Assembly (NCBI RefSeq): GCF_000315625.1 | Contig: NW_005434601.1 | Location: forward strand, 158,092-200,886 | DNA: 42,795 bases | Source of the DNA: Guillardia theta CCMP2712 | Taxonomy: Eukaryota; Cryptophyceae; Pyrenomonadales; Geminigeraceae | Direction: 5' to 3' | Shown here: in pieces, positions 30,489 through 41,540 of the stretch | Layout: every line of letters starts with the position of its first letter | How positions within the stretch are numbered: the first letter of the stretch is position 1 | The notes under the pieces: generated by a model | What the model was told of the DNA's origin: nothing | Database searches by the model: none | The model's input: the letters and a program-made list of their open reading frames with translations, nothing else | Position numbers and translations under genes: made by a program

Positions 30489-31385
30489 CTTGCGATTCCT
30501 TTGAACTGCAGTACCTAACGAAAATTTAGTCCGTTGTTTCTTGAATGAGATTCATGCATGTTTTGAAATGACATGATAGCAAACAAATGGAAGTAGAGAC
30601 AGAGAAGAGAAAATGTGAATACAAAGGCAAAGCAAGGAGAAGCGAGAAGGAAGGAACGGAAACCAAGAATGTCAACGAGAAGATGGGGTCATGTGGGTCA
30701 TGTGGGGAAAGCCATCGAGGAGAGTTGAGGAAAAAGAGGGAGAAGGGAAGCGAGGCTGAGAGGAATGTGGTGGCCTTGGGGGTAGGGGTGAATACAAGTA
30801 GGGGTCCTTTACACTATTTCCGCACTGTCGTAGAGGGGGTAGGTGAACACTGTTGAGGAATGTCGGAAGTAGTTGGTGCATGTGGCTTGACTTGTTCGAC
30901 GGTTTGAAAATGAAAATTGAAGGGGTAGGGTGGTCAGTACTGAAGGGAAGGACCGGTGGTGGACTGACCCCAGCTGTACTTATGACAACTCGTGAATAAC
31001 CCCACCCCCGTTGTTGTTCAAGTTGTCAACATTCATCTTCACCCCTGCAGGGTTTCCAAGGTAAAATAGACCCCTGCATTCTCACCCACCCTGTGATGAA
31101 AGAGGGACCCCAACAAGGAAACGATCCACCCCCACCCGGGTATGGTACCAAAAACAACCCCCCCCCCGGGGTCGGAAAATTTTCAAGTGTTGGGAGGAGA
31201 TTGGGGGAGGGGTGATAGCACAGTCATTTCCGTGGGTATCTGTGGGATAACGGCTAGTGAAAGTATGGAAGTGGGTAGTGAAAATTATGGAAGTTTTTTT
31301 AAATTTTGGGTTTTATTTTTAAAAAAGTCATTGACGTTTTTGGTTCTTAAGCTGTTGATATTGACATTTCCAACACAAATCTGTA
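30489..31385. other. Intergenic, probable promoter side of the giant gene
   Basis: No gene was recognised. 30580-30760 is AG-rich. 30780-30960 carries GGGGTAGGGG-type G runs on plus. 31000-31165 is C-rich (CCACCCC, CCCCCCCC), then 31190-31290 is G-rich. 31290-31380 is AT-rich. The frames here are compositional. Confidence 0.55.
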
Positions 31386-31429
31386 TTTGTTGAAGTTTTT
31401 GCAGTGTTTGAATCTGAATCGTGTAAATC

Positions 31430-31590
31430 ATCGGAATCTGAGTCAGAATTTGAATGTGAATCTGAATCGGAATCTGAATTTGAATCTGAATCGGAATCTG
31501 AATTTGAATCTGAATCATCTTGTGAATTATCTTGTGAATCATCTTGTGAATCATCATGTGAATCATCTGAGTTATCTTTTGAGAAATGAG
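31430..31590. repeat. GAATCT/GAATCG hexamer-type repeat
   Basis: Imperfect GAATCTGAATCGGAATCTGAATTT units, then TCTTGTGAATCA units, run to the TGA at 31587. On plus they read as a Ser/Glu repeat (ESESEFES, then SCESSCES), on minus as an Ile/Gln repeat. An AG at 31401 could make it an exon, but there is no upstream partner. A real acidic Ser/Glu tail cannot be excluded. Confidence 0.6.
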
Positions 31591-32051
31591 GCCACCACCG
31601 GTCCTCAGCGGAAGGATAGCAACGGCCCGCACCTGACGCGCTAGGAAGTTTGCATGTGTAAATAATGTACTTTTAAGCACGACCTGGTACTAGGTTTGTA
31701 CTGGGTTGTGCCATATAACATTTTTAAAGACCATACAACGGGGCACTAGCAAGCGTCCGCGAACACGCGCTGCCAACGGGCCGGGCCCCCCTCGGAATTA
31801 AAAATTATTATCCGAGGACTCTTATTGAACTGAGTAAGGGCAGAGTCACAAGGACGAGACTGACGGACTTGACATTCAAATTGAAAACAACCTCAGATAT
31901 ATACTACATTACATGCATGATGAAAGGAGAATTGCTCACTCAAAGTACGACGCTGAGTGATGCAACGCAACGCTCATGAGAGAACTTCGGCGGAAGAGTC
32001 TAGCAGCCCTTTTGCTTCCTGTAGCTGGACCGGTCGTGTTTTGCCGTTACT
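31591..32051. other. Intergenic, contains a third CG-rich island
   Basis: 31740-31870 contains CGTCCGCGAACACGCG and GGGCCGGGCCC followed by AATTAAAAATTATTATCC and GACTC/GAGTC words, similar in texture to 5080-5150. No gene is supported. The stop of the minus-strand LRR gene lies at 32052. Confidence 0.5.
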
Positions 32052-34731
32052 TCACGTAGGAACCTCGTCTTGTTTCCGGTACTTGACGGGAATAAGAACG
32101 TTGAGGTCTTCGTCATTGTCGGCTTCCACTCCGAGCTATCAACAGATTCATCACACCACGTCAATGATGCACAGACTGCCTGACCTGCTTGGCGAGGATG
32201 TGGAGAGCTTTGAAGAACTCGCCCTTGTCCATCTCCCTTGAATCACCATCAGCTTCAGGGCCCTGGTTGGCCTTCTTGAAGATGCTGGTGGCCTCCGTCT
32301 TGGTGACTTTCCCTTTGCTCTCCTTCCCCTTAGGCAGGATCTCCAAGAAGTCGAGGGCCTTGAACCACTGCAGAGACGGGCTGTCAGGGTCGATCGGAGG
32401 TAGCTCAGGCAACGTGACCTCGTTCATGTCCATACTCTTCGTCCGCTTCCCGACCTGGGTGCCGTCTCCAGCAGAGAACTTGATGAAGACTTGCAGCATG
32501 TTCTCAGGAGGCTGCGGCTTCTTGATCTCTCGCTTCGGCTTCGAGACGAGGTACTGCAGCTCAAGGTCAGCAGGGGCTGAGCTGGAGGAGGGCCGACCTT
32601 TCTCTGCTTGACGACGGGCGAGGCGGGCTCGGGAGGGATGCTGGTCGCGGGCTCGAGGAAGAGGAGTTGCGTTCTGCTGTCCCTTCCCAGCTCCTTGGCG
32701 ATCAGGTCCATGGCCTCCTGTTCAACACAACCTGGTCAAAGGAGCCTGAAAGCTTCGCCGGGCCCTCTTACTCTGAACTCGTCCAGGTTCATCTCACTCG
32801 TGTCGTCGTCCTTGGCGCTCGATTTGTTCGCCTTCTTGAAGACGTTCGCCTGCCCCGCGTCAACCGACTTTGACAACCACGTTCCTCCAAAACAACCGCC
32901 ACAGTCTTGCTGAGGTGTCCGACTCCGCCTTTCTCGCGTGGAACGATCCGCATATCGGCCAGCATGTTGGTGAATTCCTGCCGAACATGCTCTTACAAGG
33001 AGAACAGTCTCCTTGCTGCACGCTCTTACCAAGAAGTCCATGGAAGTTGATCTTTTGCCCTGCCCAGAGAAGCCGGTTCCAGAAGAGCAGAACTGGATAA
33101 ACAGCTACGAAAGGCACTCAGTCATGAGGAGCGATCTAGGTTGGATATCGTACGTTGTCGAGCTCTTGGAGAGCTCTCTCTAGGCTGAAGGACTCTGGCA
33201 GGTTCAGAGCACTCTCCCGCGCCTCCTTCTCCTCCGCTTCCCTCTTCCTCCTCTCCGCGTCCTCCTTCTCCTGGAGCGCTACTCTCCTCTGCTCGAGAAT
33301 CCTGCACGACCTTAGCGAGGCTTCTGCTGTCAGCCCGCAACATGAGCACTCACCTCTCTCCGAACTCCCTAGTCTTCTTCTCCTGCTCCTGCCTCCACGT
33401 CGGGATCCGCAGGTTGATGCCTACCGCGTGCGCGTTGATGAGCAGGGAGTATAAAGTCTTGTTCTGCTGGAAGACGACTTCCAGAAGCTTCTCTTGTCCT
33501 TCCTTGTCGATGGTGTTCTTGTCGAGGTCCAGCACTTGTAACGAGGTGTTGCTCTGCAGTGCCTCGGCCAGGCTGATGGCGCCGGAGGAGGTGATGCCGT
33601 TGGAGCTGAGCCGGAGCTCTTTCAAGAAAGCGTTCCTCTTCAAGGCGTTAGCAAACGCCGAGGCTCCCCTGGACCACAACATCAGTCATCGGGCCCGGGC
33701 GCCAGCGCAAGGCTGAAAACTCACCCGTCCTCTATCCAGTTGACACTGAGATCAAGACGAGCAAGGGACTGGTTGAGGATGACGGCTGAGGCGAGCATCT
33801 TCGCGCCTTGCTCGCCAATCATGTTGCTGGAGAGGTCAAGGTGCTTGAGCGACTTGTTGAAGGTCCGCAGAGACGTGCCGAGCTGTGTGGCAGCAGCGTC
33901 GCCCAGAAGGTTGTCAGCAAGGGAAAGGCTTGTGATGTAGTTGAGTTTGGCGTTGAGGCCTCGCTGACAAAACTGGACCACAGGTTCATCTTTCAGCGAG
34001 TTGGAGTTGAGATTCAATCGTGTCAGGGTAGAGTGTCCGACGAAGAGGCGAGTCAAAGTCTCCGTGGTGCTGCCCTTCACCATGGATGGAGTGAAGCAAG
34101 ACTTCAACGTGACTCCTTCGACCTGCTTTGCTGAAGATACAGTGGAAGCGAGGAGGTCGCAGAGGTATTCTTCCATGAGGGTATATTCTAGCGAAACGTT
34201 CTTCCCCAGGCCTGACTGGACTGCTTCGCAGATCGAGCCCCAGATCTTCCTCCCGAACTTTGCTCGGACGATCTTAATAGACCGCAGGCTCGTCTGCTGC
34301 AGCAGCCGAATATTCTCCTTCACCTCTTTCTCATCCAGAGTGATACCGATGAGAACCAGGTTGAACGCTTGCTGCTCAAGTCCCGCCAGCGCAATAGCAA
34401 GTTCCTTCACCTGCACCTCGCAGTCCTGCGCGAAGACGCAGCAGAAGTTCACCTCCTCCACCGCTCTCCTCCTCACCCTCAGCCCAACTTGGATCTCGCT
34501 AGGACTCAACGGAAAATCCTCAAGCGGCACTCGCTGGGCCTCGACGTCCTCCAGCTGTTGCCTCCGCTGTTCGGCAGCTCGTCCCTTGAACTTCTTGATG
34601 GGTCCCACGTACTGGAGGAGGAGAGACGCTGCTGAGGCTCGAGGAGGAGGATGAGAAGTCTCCGATAGGCTATGAAAGGCATTGGATCTCGCCTCTCGCG
34701 GAGCAGAACTCTCCTCCACGAACTTCAACAT
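32052..34731 (-). CDS. Leucine-rich-repeat protein with EF-hand-like C-terminus
   Basis: Eight exons close in phase: 34731-33725, 33668-33354, 33301-33154, 33059-33030, 32849-32772, 32717-32598, 32559-32185 and 32135-32052 (718 residues). The middle region has ribonuclease-inhibitor/NLRC3-style repeats (LTRLNLNSNSLKDE, ITSLSLADNLLGDAA, LKHLDLSSNMIGEQGAKMLA, LARLDLSVNWIEDGG, LKELRLSSNGITSSGA, LQVLDLDKNTIDKEG). Exon 3 is a charged single helix (QEKEDAERRKREAEEKEARE). Two similar C-terminal segments follow, ANVFKKAN...SEMNLDEFREAMDLIAKE and TSIFKKAN...REMDKGEFFKALHILAKQ. They have helix-loop-helix spacing like EF-hands but lack a canonical DxDxDG loop, so calcium binding is doubtful. Exon 1 opens with MLKFVEESSAPREAR; no signal peptide. 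The function is probably a protein-interaction scaffold. Confidence 0.85.
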
Positions 34732-35189
34732 GCGAGGGGAGCACGAGACAGACCAGGAGGGAGGGAAGGCTGGACGGAAACTAGGTGGAGGACGACAAGG
34801 GTGAGCAGGATGGTGAAGAAAAGAAAAGGAGAAGCAGGACGAGGGGGAGAAAGAGAAGTTGGGTCAGAAGGAAAGATGAATGTCAGATGATGAAGGGAAG
34901 GAATGGGGAGGAGCAGGAGGAGCAGGAGAAGCAGGAGGGAAAGGATAGCAGGAGGAGAAGAGAAGAACGACTGAGCAAGAACCAGCACAAGAGGAGGAAG
35001 ACGAGGAGTTGGAACGGGAAGGAGAAGCGAGAGCAGGAGAAAGGTATAGATCGGAGTGCTTGACAAGCCTTCAACGGCTGGTTCTGTTGACCCTCACCCC
35101 CACCCCCTGTTTATGCGAATTACTCCCCTTCTATTTACAATGATTGAATAATAAAGCGGGTCATAGCAAGGAGGGTCAACGGTGCAGGT
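34732..35189. other. Intergenic, upstream of the LRR gene
   Basis: Purine-rich on plus (GGAGAAGCAGGAGG runs) from 34800 to 35045, then a short C-rich segment (CCCTCACCCCCACCCCCTG, 35090-35110) and AT-rich DNA to 35160. No gene was recognised. It separates the ankyrin gene stop (35190) from the LRR gene start (34731). Confidence 0.6.
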
Positions 35190-36748
35190 CTACTCTTCAA
35201 TGTCTTCTTCTGCATATTGCCGGATGGATCGCGGGAGCTTCTTGATGTCTTTGATCTTCCCGTCGATCGCCTTGTCGATCAGTTTGGCTTTCAGCCTCTC
35301 CTTCGCCTCCTCGTCGAAGATCCTCGCTCTGATCTCCTCCTGTCTCCCGCGTCAGGAAGTCCGCAAGGGTGCAACCTAGCTGCTGGGGTACCTTGAGCTT
35401 GTAGCAGTTCTTGTCATTTGTCAGCTGCATCCAGTGCAATGGAGGAATGCCTTGAGACCGAGTCAGCTTCTACATGGCAGCCTCCCTCCCTCCTACCTCC
35501 GTATTCCTCGAAGATCTTCGTCGGCGGTTTCTCACGCTTTTGGTTCTTCACAGTTTCAGCAGCATCTTGGCAAGCAATCAGCATCCAACATAAACTTTGT
35601 CAATCATCACCCAGGTCCGGAGCGAAGTCATATCCCCCATATCTCCTGATCATATTTGCAGCCTGAGCAACTTTAGCGATCCGACAGCAGCACGACAGAC
35701 TGCAACACCTCGATGCATCCTGGGTTGCCCTCATGGTTCAGCTCAGCCGTCTGGATAGCAGAGTATCCTTCCTTGTTACTCGCCTTGAAGTCAACGCCGA
35801 GTAAAATCAGCTTCTCCACGAGCCGCGGGAACCTGCGCACTGTAGCATCACCATCTTCACTCCACCGCCGCTGCACTTGCCCTCGAACAGCAGCATAGTG
35901 CACGGGTGTTTCTTCGAAGACATCTCGCACGTCGAGACGAGCTCCATGAGATACAAGGCAATCTACAAGTTTCATCTTCTTGTCTTCGATGTCTGCCGCG
36001 GTATCGTTGGTGAGGAAGTTTGGATAAGCTGTACAGGACGATCAGTGGGAGCTTCGAACCAAGAAGTATCACCTGAAGCTGGCATGCCAGCGCAGCAATG
36101 GAATATCGCCGTTGCCGCCATCCCATCATCAAGGTCCACGGCATTCACTTGAGCTCCCTTTACAAGCACATCGTTGGCTCTATCTACATCATGCTCTTCG
36201 CACGCGTCCCAAAACTCCCTGTTCAACGCCTGGATCTCGGGGTCATCCTTCTCGAGCTCCATGTCATCGGTGATGTGTAACGGTTCAGAGTAGTGCTTGA
36301 TGGGATAGTGTGCCGAATACCCTGGATGCAGCAGCGGCCATTCATCGTCTTCCACCATGCAGGCGAGATCCCGGTCCATCTCGAGCTGCCGTTGTTTCTC
36401 CATCTCTCTGAGCGTGTGCTCGCGATCCGGAGCATCTCTATCGTCAAAGTCCTTTGCTCCTGTTGCTGTTCCGTTGGGGTAAAAAAAATCGATGACCTCC
36501 TCGCCTCCTCGCACGCGCAGCAAGGAGGAGCTCGGTGAAGGAGCTTTCAGGCCGAGAAGAATCGATTGGTGGGGATGGAAAGGTAACTGCCGTTGTACTG
36601 AGGAGGAAGTCTGAGCAAGGATCAGAAGGAAGAGTGCGGTGAGAAGAGGAGGAGGAAGAGGAGCCCGGGGAGGAGAGGTATGAGAAACGCGGGTAGCGCG
36701 ACGTGGTTTGGTCCTGCCCATTGCGACTAATGCGGGCCAAAGGAACAT
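35190..36748 (-). CDS. Ankyrin-repeat protein with N-terminal hydrophobic leader
   Basis: Six exons close in phase: 36748-36073, 35983-35709, 35662-35611, 35565-35497, 35450-35392 and 35339-35190 (426 residues; a second Met at 36721 is an alternative start). After a basic start comes PLLTALFLLILAQTSSSV, a signal peptide or anchor, and a linker with LLRVRGGEEVIDFFYPNG. Ankyrin-like units begin near residue 175: FWDACEEHDVDRANDVLVKG, then DCLVSHGARLDVRDVFEETP followed by VHYAAVRGQ, then KLILLGVDFKASNKEGYSAI. The C-terminal third is charged and helical (RARIFDEEAKERLKAKLIDK) and ends YAEEDIEE. Targeting to the secretory route or plastid is suggested only by the leader. I do not recognise orthologues beyond the repeat family. 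Confidence 0.82.
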
Positions 36749-37170
36749 GTTTTACAAAAGCGAGCCAACCCCTCATCAATAAGTTATCAGCGAGGCAGGC
36801 TTGCTGAAAAGTTGATTCAGGGGGTGGGGGTGATATGAGTAGGGGGTTATCTTCAGTGATTTAAGCTAATAATTGAGGTGGTAGGGTGAATGATGAGTCC
36901 GGGGTAGGGTCAGGCGTTGGCGAGAGAAAATGCCCGACCGTTGCCCGGCATGTTGGAGGGGAGGAGGCTAGCAGCCGCTCTTCCTCCCCCCTCCTCTCCC
37001 TCCTCCTCCCTCCCTCTCTCCCTCTCTTTTCTCGTTGAACACTTCCAGCTCCACCAACCTCTCTCTGCCTCTGCTCCTCCACTCCACCCTCCTGCCCTTC
37101 TTCTGTCTTGCAATTTCCAACCACACCAGTCTTTCCTCTAAGATCAATTTCTTCTTCCGTTGGCAACATC
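36749..37170. promoter_or_regulatory. Shared 5' region of two divergent genes
   Basis: These 422 bp separate the starts of the minus-strand ankyrin gene (36748) and the plus-strand IQ gene (37171), so both promoters must fit here. The stretch has G-rich runs on plus (GGGGGTGGGGGTG at 36820-36832, GTAGGGGGTT near 36840, GGGGTAGGGTC at 36900) and a polypyrimidine tract at 36975-37030. No TATA box is evident. It may act as a bidirectional promoter. Confidence 0.5.
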
Positions 37171-40100
37171 ATGGATTCAGACAAGATAGACCAGATCGAA
37201 TGGGATCCAGAATGGGAGGAAGATGGTGACTTTCTTCTAGCGAATCTCCCTTGCTGATGAATTTTCTATCAGATGCCTCGAATGCTGCAGCATATCAGGT
37301 TTGCTCGCTGCATGGCTGCTCACAATATACATGAGTTAACATCAAAATACACAGCAAGAAGAAGCCTTGGACTCAAGCACACGATACTTTGTCAATCTAG
37401 GAACGACGTCCTCTCTGCTCCAACTCAAGGTGAGCTGAAGGGTATGGGAAGGGGGAAAGGGTGACGTGGGGACAGGGCTCGCTTGCCTCCATCCTTGCTG
37501 CTCCTCCATCGACCGACCTTTATGCTGCTCTGATCAACAAGCTCGAGAAGGCCGTGCCTGAGGTTGATGCGGACCTGGATGGGCTGAGATGAACATGCTA
37601 GCAGGAGGACAGGGAAGACTTCGCTGCGCTGCTCATTCAGAAGGCATGGAGGAATGTGCGAGCAAGGCGGAAGGTGGGACAGAGTTCTACTCCTCCTCCT
37701 CCTCTGCTGACCTTGCTCCTGCAGGCCAAGGCAGACAGGCTCGCAAGGAGGCTGGCGAGCATCATGTTACTGCAGTCGACGTACAGGTAACATGTTTGGT
37801 GTGTGGCGGTGAAAGGCTGACATGGGACAGGGGTCATCTAGCTCGACGATTCGTCCTGCACCTCAACAAGGTAGGAAACATTTCCCGCAGGAGAGGAAGT
37901 GACGCCTGCTGGGCAGGCGGCAGCTCGGATACAGGGACTGGCACGGGGACACTCGACGAGGAAGCGATTGAAAGCTGAGAAGCGGAAGAACTGCGCGGTG
38001 TGGCCTCCCTTCTGCAACGAAGATAGAGAGAGTAGAAGAGGAGGGAGCAAGAGGATAGCAGGGAGAGGGAGGAATTGGGAGGAGCCTGATATTTCTGCCT
38101 GATATTTCTGTGCAGAGGAAGATTCAGCGATGGTTTCGAGCCTGCATCACTCGCGACATCATGTTCCGCATGAAGAGGGAGCAGGGAGCTACTTGTCTCC
38201 AGCGCGTGTACCGCGGGCATCTGGGCAGGAAGAGCTGGAGGTTCCGACAGCAGACGCTAGCGGCCAACGCCGTCCAGCGGTGCGTCAGAGGGCACGAAGG
38301 GCGCAAGTCAGCGCGGGCTGAGATGCAGAGGTTGGCGATAGCGCGGCAGAAGAGGATGGAGAGGGCGGCTCTCAAGTTCCAGGCGATCTATCGGGGGTTC
38401 ACATGCAGGAAGTGGATCAGGAGGAGGATGCCTGCGCTGGTCCTTGCTCGGAGGATCCGCATGGTGCTGCGGCTGCAGAGGGCGTTCCGAGGGTACAGGG
38501 GGCGGCTGGCGTACAGGATGGCCCTGCAGCTGCAGCAGATGGACGTGAAGAGTGCTGCGCTGATTCCGTTGCAAGCTCTTGCTAGGGGGCACATCATCAG
38601 ACAGAGGCTGAGGGATGAGGCGGAGCGCGTCATGGCGGAGGAGGCAGCAAGCCTTGCCTCCTCCCTCCTCCTCTTTCGGCAGAACAGAAGCGCTCGCATC
38701 ATTCAGTTGGGATGGCGAGCATGGACGGCCTTCAAGTACGAGTGGGCAATGAACAGGTTTGCCAGCAGGATACAGATCTGGTTCAGGGTGAGGAGGATGA
38801 GCTCGTTAGGAAGGATGCAGAGGAGGAAGATATTCCAGTCAGCCACGAAGATCCAGAGCGTGTGCATGGGTCACAGAGGAAGGAATATCTTCAGGGAATT
38901 CAAGAGGACCAAGTTCGCCACCCGCATCCAGGCGACTTTCCGCGGGCATCGGGAGAGGGTTGTGGCATTCCAACTGCTGCGGGAGGCGAGAGAGCAGGCG
39001 AGGAGGGAGAGGGAGAGGCGGCAGAGGGAGCTGGAGGAAGAGCGGCGGCAGTTGGCGATCATCGCACAGTCTAATCGAGGACAGATTGAAGTTTTCGTGC
39101 AGGAGCCAACTCAGAGTGGTCTGTCCTCCCTCTACTCCACTTGTCTTTCTCCTCCCTTCCTCTTCCCTTCCTTTGATTCCTTTACCCATCCCTTCCCATC
39201 CCATCCCATCCCATCCCATCCCATCCCATCCCATCCCTTCCCTTCCTTCCCTTCCCTTCCCTTCTACTCTACTCTGATTCCATCCCCCCTCTCTCCCTCC
39301 CAGCTCAGCTCACCTTTCTTCAGATGCGTCCTACCGACCAGCGCAGATAGTCCCTGGGTACATGAAAGTCATAGCCGAGCAGGAGGAGCGGGTCAGGAGA
39401 CCAACAGTGAGCAACGCCGTGCTGCGAGGGGTAACGGTAAAGTCAAACCTTTCTGAGGTCAGGGCAGCGGGCAAGCTACAGGTAAAGGAGAACCTCCTCC
39501 TCCCCCTCCCCCTTTCACCTTCTTTTCCCTCCTCCCTCTCCTAACTCCTCACTGCAACTTCCATCCTTTCCTCTCCTTTGCTTGTATGCAACTCCTCTTC
39601 CTTCATTTCCATGTATCAACTCTCCTCCTGCCCCTTCGCTCCCCTCTCCTCCCTCCTCTTCCCCTCTCCTCCCTCCTCTTGCCCTCTCCTCCCTTTTTCT
39701 TCCTCTCTCCTCCCTCCTCTTCCCCTCTCCTCCCTCCTCTTCCCCTCTCCTCCCCTCTTCTCTCCTCCCCTCTTCTCTCTTGCTGTCCTACATGTTCATC
39801 CTCGTGCTTGCAGGCGAAGAGCGACGATTTCGGGTGGCAGTCCGTGGATCCTTCGGTTGATCCTTACGAGGGTCTCGACCTACACGACCAGGTTCTCCTC
39901 CTCCTCTCCTCCTGCCCTCCCGTACCTCCTGCCCTTTCTCATATTTCTCCTCTCCCCTCTCCTTCTCCCTTGCTCTCTTGTCCCTGTCCCTCCCTCTTCC
40001 TCTTCCTCTTTCTCCTCTTCCTCTTCCTCCTCAACTCACTTCCTTTCCCCCTTCAGTATTCTAGCGAGGACGAGGCAGACGCTCAATCGCGGGAGTGACT

Positions 40101-41294
40101 CTGATGAGGAAGACGGTCGGGCGAACAGACGCCTTCACCCTTGGCAGCATCAAGGCTTCCGCATCCACCGAGAACTTGCCGCAGATCGCTCCCTCCTACC
40201 TCAAGAGATATCTGGAGGCGACAGAGGAGATGCGGGGGAGGCTGAGCAGTACGGTGCCGAAAGGTCAGCCTCCGAACCTGTCCCCCCTCTCTATCCCTGA
40301 CCTCGCTCCTGTCCTTTCATACCTTCCCTCCGTCTCTCCTCTCCTCTTCTCCCTTCCTCCCCCCTCCCTCAACTCTTCTCCTCTCTCCTGTCCTTTTTTC
40401 CGATTCCGTTGAGCCCAAAACGCCTGCAGAGTTCAAGCTGGCCTACTCGGAGGAGAACGAGGAGGAAGAAGAGCCAAGGAGGAAGGACCGCTCGCTGTCT
40501 CCGAGGCAGGTTGCAGGGATCTTGACCAGCAGCTGACGTGGCGAGCAGGGACCAACAGCTCACCCCAGCTGAGGTCGTGCACAGGCAGCGGGTCCGCAGA
40601 CTGGACGAGAAGATGAAGAGCTTCCGGAGGGCTGCTGGGAATCTGCAGGGGACGGCGAAGGGGAGAGAGCAACCAGATGTCAAGACTTCCACTCCTTTCT
40701 ATGAGGTCTATAGCCAGGTGAACCGAAAGCTCCTCCTACTGCCTTCCCTGACCCTCCCCCTCCCTCTGCCTGCTTAACCGGCCCCTTCCTCTCCCTGTAG
40801 TGACCCTTCCTCTCCCTATACTGCCCCCTGCCTCTGCTCTATTCCTACCCCTGTTGTTTCATGTATTAGCCCCTTGCCGTGACAAGTTGGTTGAACTTGC
40901 GTACTGACATCTTGCTTTCTTTCTTCTTGACTTTCTCTCTCCTCTTCTGTCCTCCTTTCCCTTCTCTCTCCTCTTCTGTCCTCCTTTCCCTTCTCTCTCC
41001 TCTTCTGTCCTCCTTTCCCTTCTCTCTCCTCTCCTGTCCTCCTTTCCCTTCTCTCTCCTCTTCTGTCCTCCTTTCCCTTCTCTCTCCTCTTCTGTCCTCC
41101 TTTCCCTTCTCTCTCCTCTCCTGTCCTCCTTTCCCTTCTCTCTCCTCTCCTGTCCTCCTTTCCCTTCTCTCTCCTCTCCTGTCCTCCTTTCCCTTACCCT
41201 CCAGGAGCTGGTGGCCAACAAGCAAATCCGTCAGCGCTTCAAGCTCGACAAACTTTCTCTGTCTCGACGAGGAGCTGGCGAGACGAACACTTAG
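37171..41294 (+). CDS. IQ-motif repeat protein (13 IQ motifs), probable calmodulin-binding cytoskeletal protein
   Basis: About fifteen exons: 37171-37225, 37273-37298, 37355-37429, 37476-37562, 37605-37673, 37725-37786, 37831-37870, 37917-37997, 38116-39115, 39324-39481, 39814-39891, 40065-40263, 40430-40509, 40549-40717 and 41205-41294, about 755 residues. Phases close everywhere except between 40509 and 40549. The start MDSDKIDQIEWDPEWEED is followed by a short helical region and then thirteen IQ motifs of the IQxxxRGxxxR type, for example ALLIQKAWRNVRARRK, LLQSTYRGHLARRF, CLQRVYRGHLGRK, KFQAIYRGFTCRK and RIQATFRGHRERV. A charged helix (ARRERERRQRELEEERRQLA) follows. The C-terminal third is acidic, Ser-rich and otherwise unfamiliar. 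IQ arrays bind calmodulin or light chains; there is no myosin motor and no ASPM N-terminus. A centrosomal or ciliary role is a guess. Confidence 0.88.
39190..39240. repeat. CCATC pentamer repeat in intron
   Basis: About ten CCATC/CATCC units lie in the intron 39116-39323 of the IQ gene. Confidence 0.85.
39640..39785. repeat. Polypyrimidine CTCCTCCCTCCTCTTCCCC minisatellite in intron
   Basis: Imperfect 17-20 bp pyrimidine units fill most of the intron 39482-39813 of the IQ gene, ending shortly before its acceptor TGCTTGCAG. Confidence 0.8.
40926..41195. repeat. 29-bp pyrimidine minisatellite, about 9 copies
   Basis: The 29-bp unit starting CCTCTTCTGTCCTCCTTTCC is repeated about nine times within the last intron (40718-41204) of the IQ gene, with C/T variants at one position (CCTCTTCTG or CCTCTCCTG). 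The array runs right up to the acceptor at 41204. Because 29 is not a multiple of three, the translated repeat changes frame. Confidence 0.9.
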
Positions 41295-41540
41295 GGATGT
41301 ATATATGTCATGAGGAGCAGGAGCTGGAACGGGGATGATGGAAAGAGAGGAGGAGAACGAGCTGGCGCCGGGAGCGCTCAAGGAGCAGGAGGAGCAGGAT
41401 CAGGGGTGTAAAAATGTACATGAAGCTGTTAAATTAAAGGTTTGAGGCTCTTCCTCCTCCTCTTCTTCCTCCTCCTATGCCTCTGGGACGTATCCCTTTC
41501 CTAGTCATCCCATCCATTGACCCGAACCTCCTCCTCCCTC
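41295..41540. other. Intergenic, convergent 3' flanks
   Basis: This lies between the IQ gene stop (41294) and the minus-strand stop (41541). It contains ATTAAAGG near 41433 and pyrimidine-rich DNA; no gene. Confidence 0.55.

Noticed and set aside
30587-30856. Plus-strand frame with Lys/Glu-rich start (MEVETEKRKCEYKGK)
   Set aside because: AG-rich composition alone explains it; it then runs into the G-rich island and has no partner exons.
31285-31680. Minus-strand Ile/Gln repeat frame
   Set aside because: It is the complement of the hexamer repeat, and the outer parts are AT-rich noise.
32189-34654. Plus-strand frames opposite the LRR gene
   Set aside because: They are antisense to verified exons and cross its introns without splice signals on plus.
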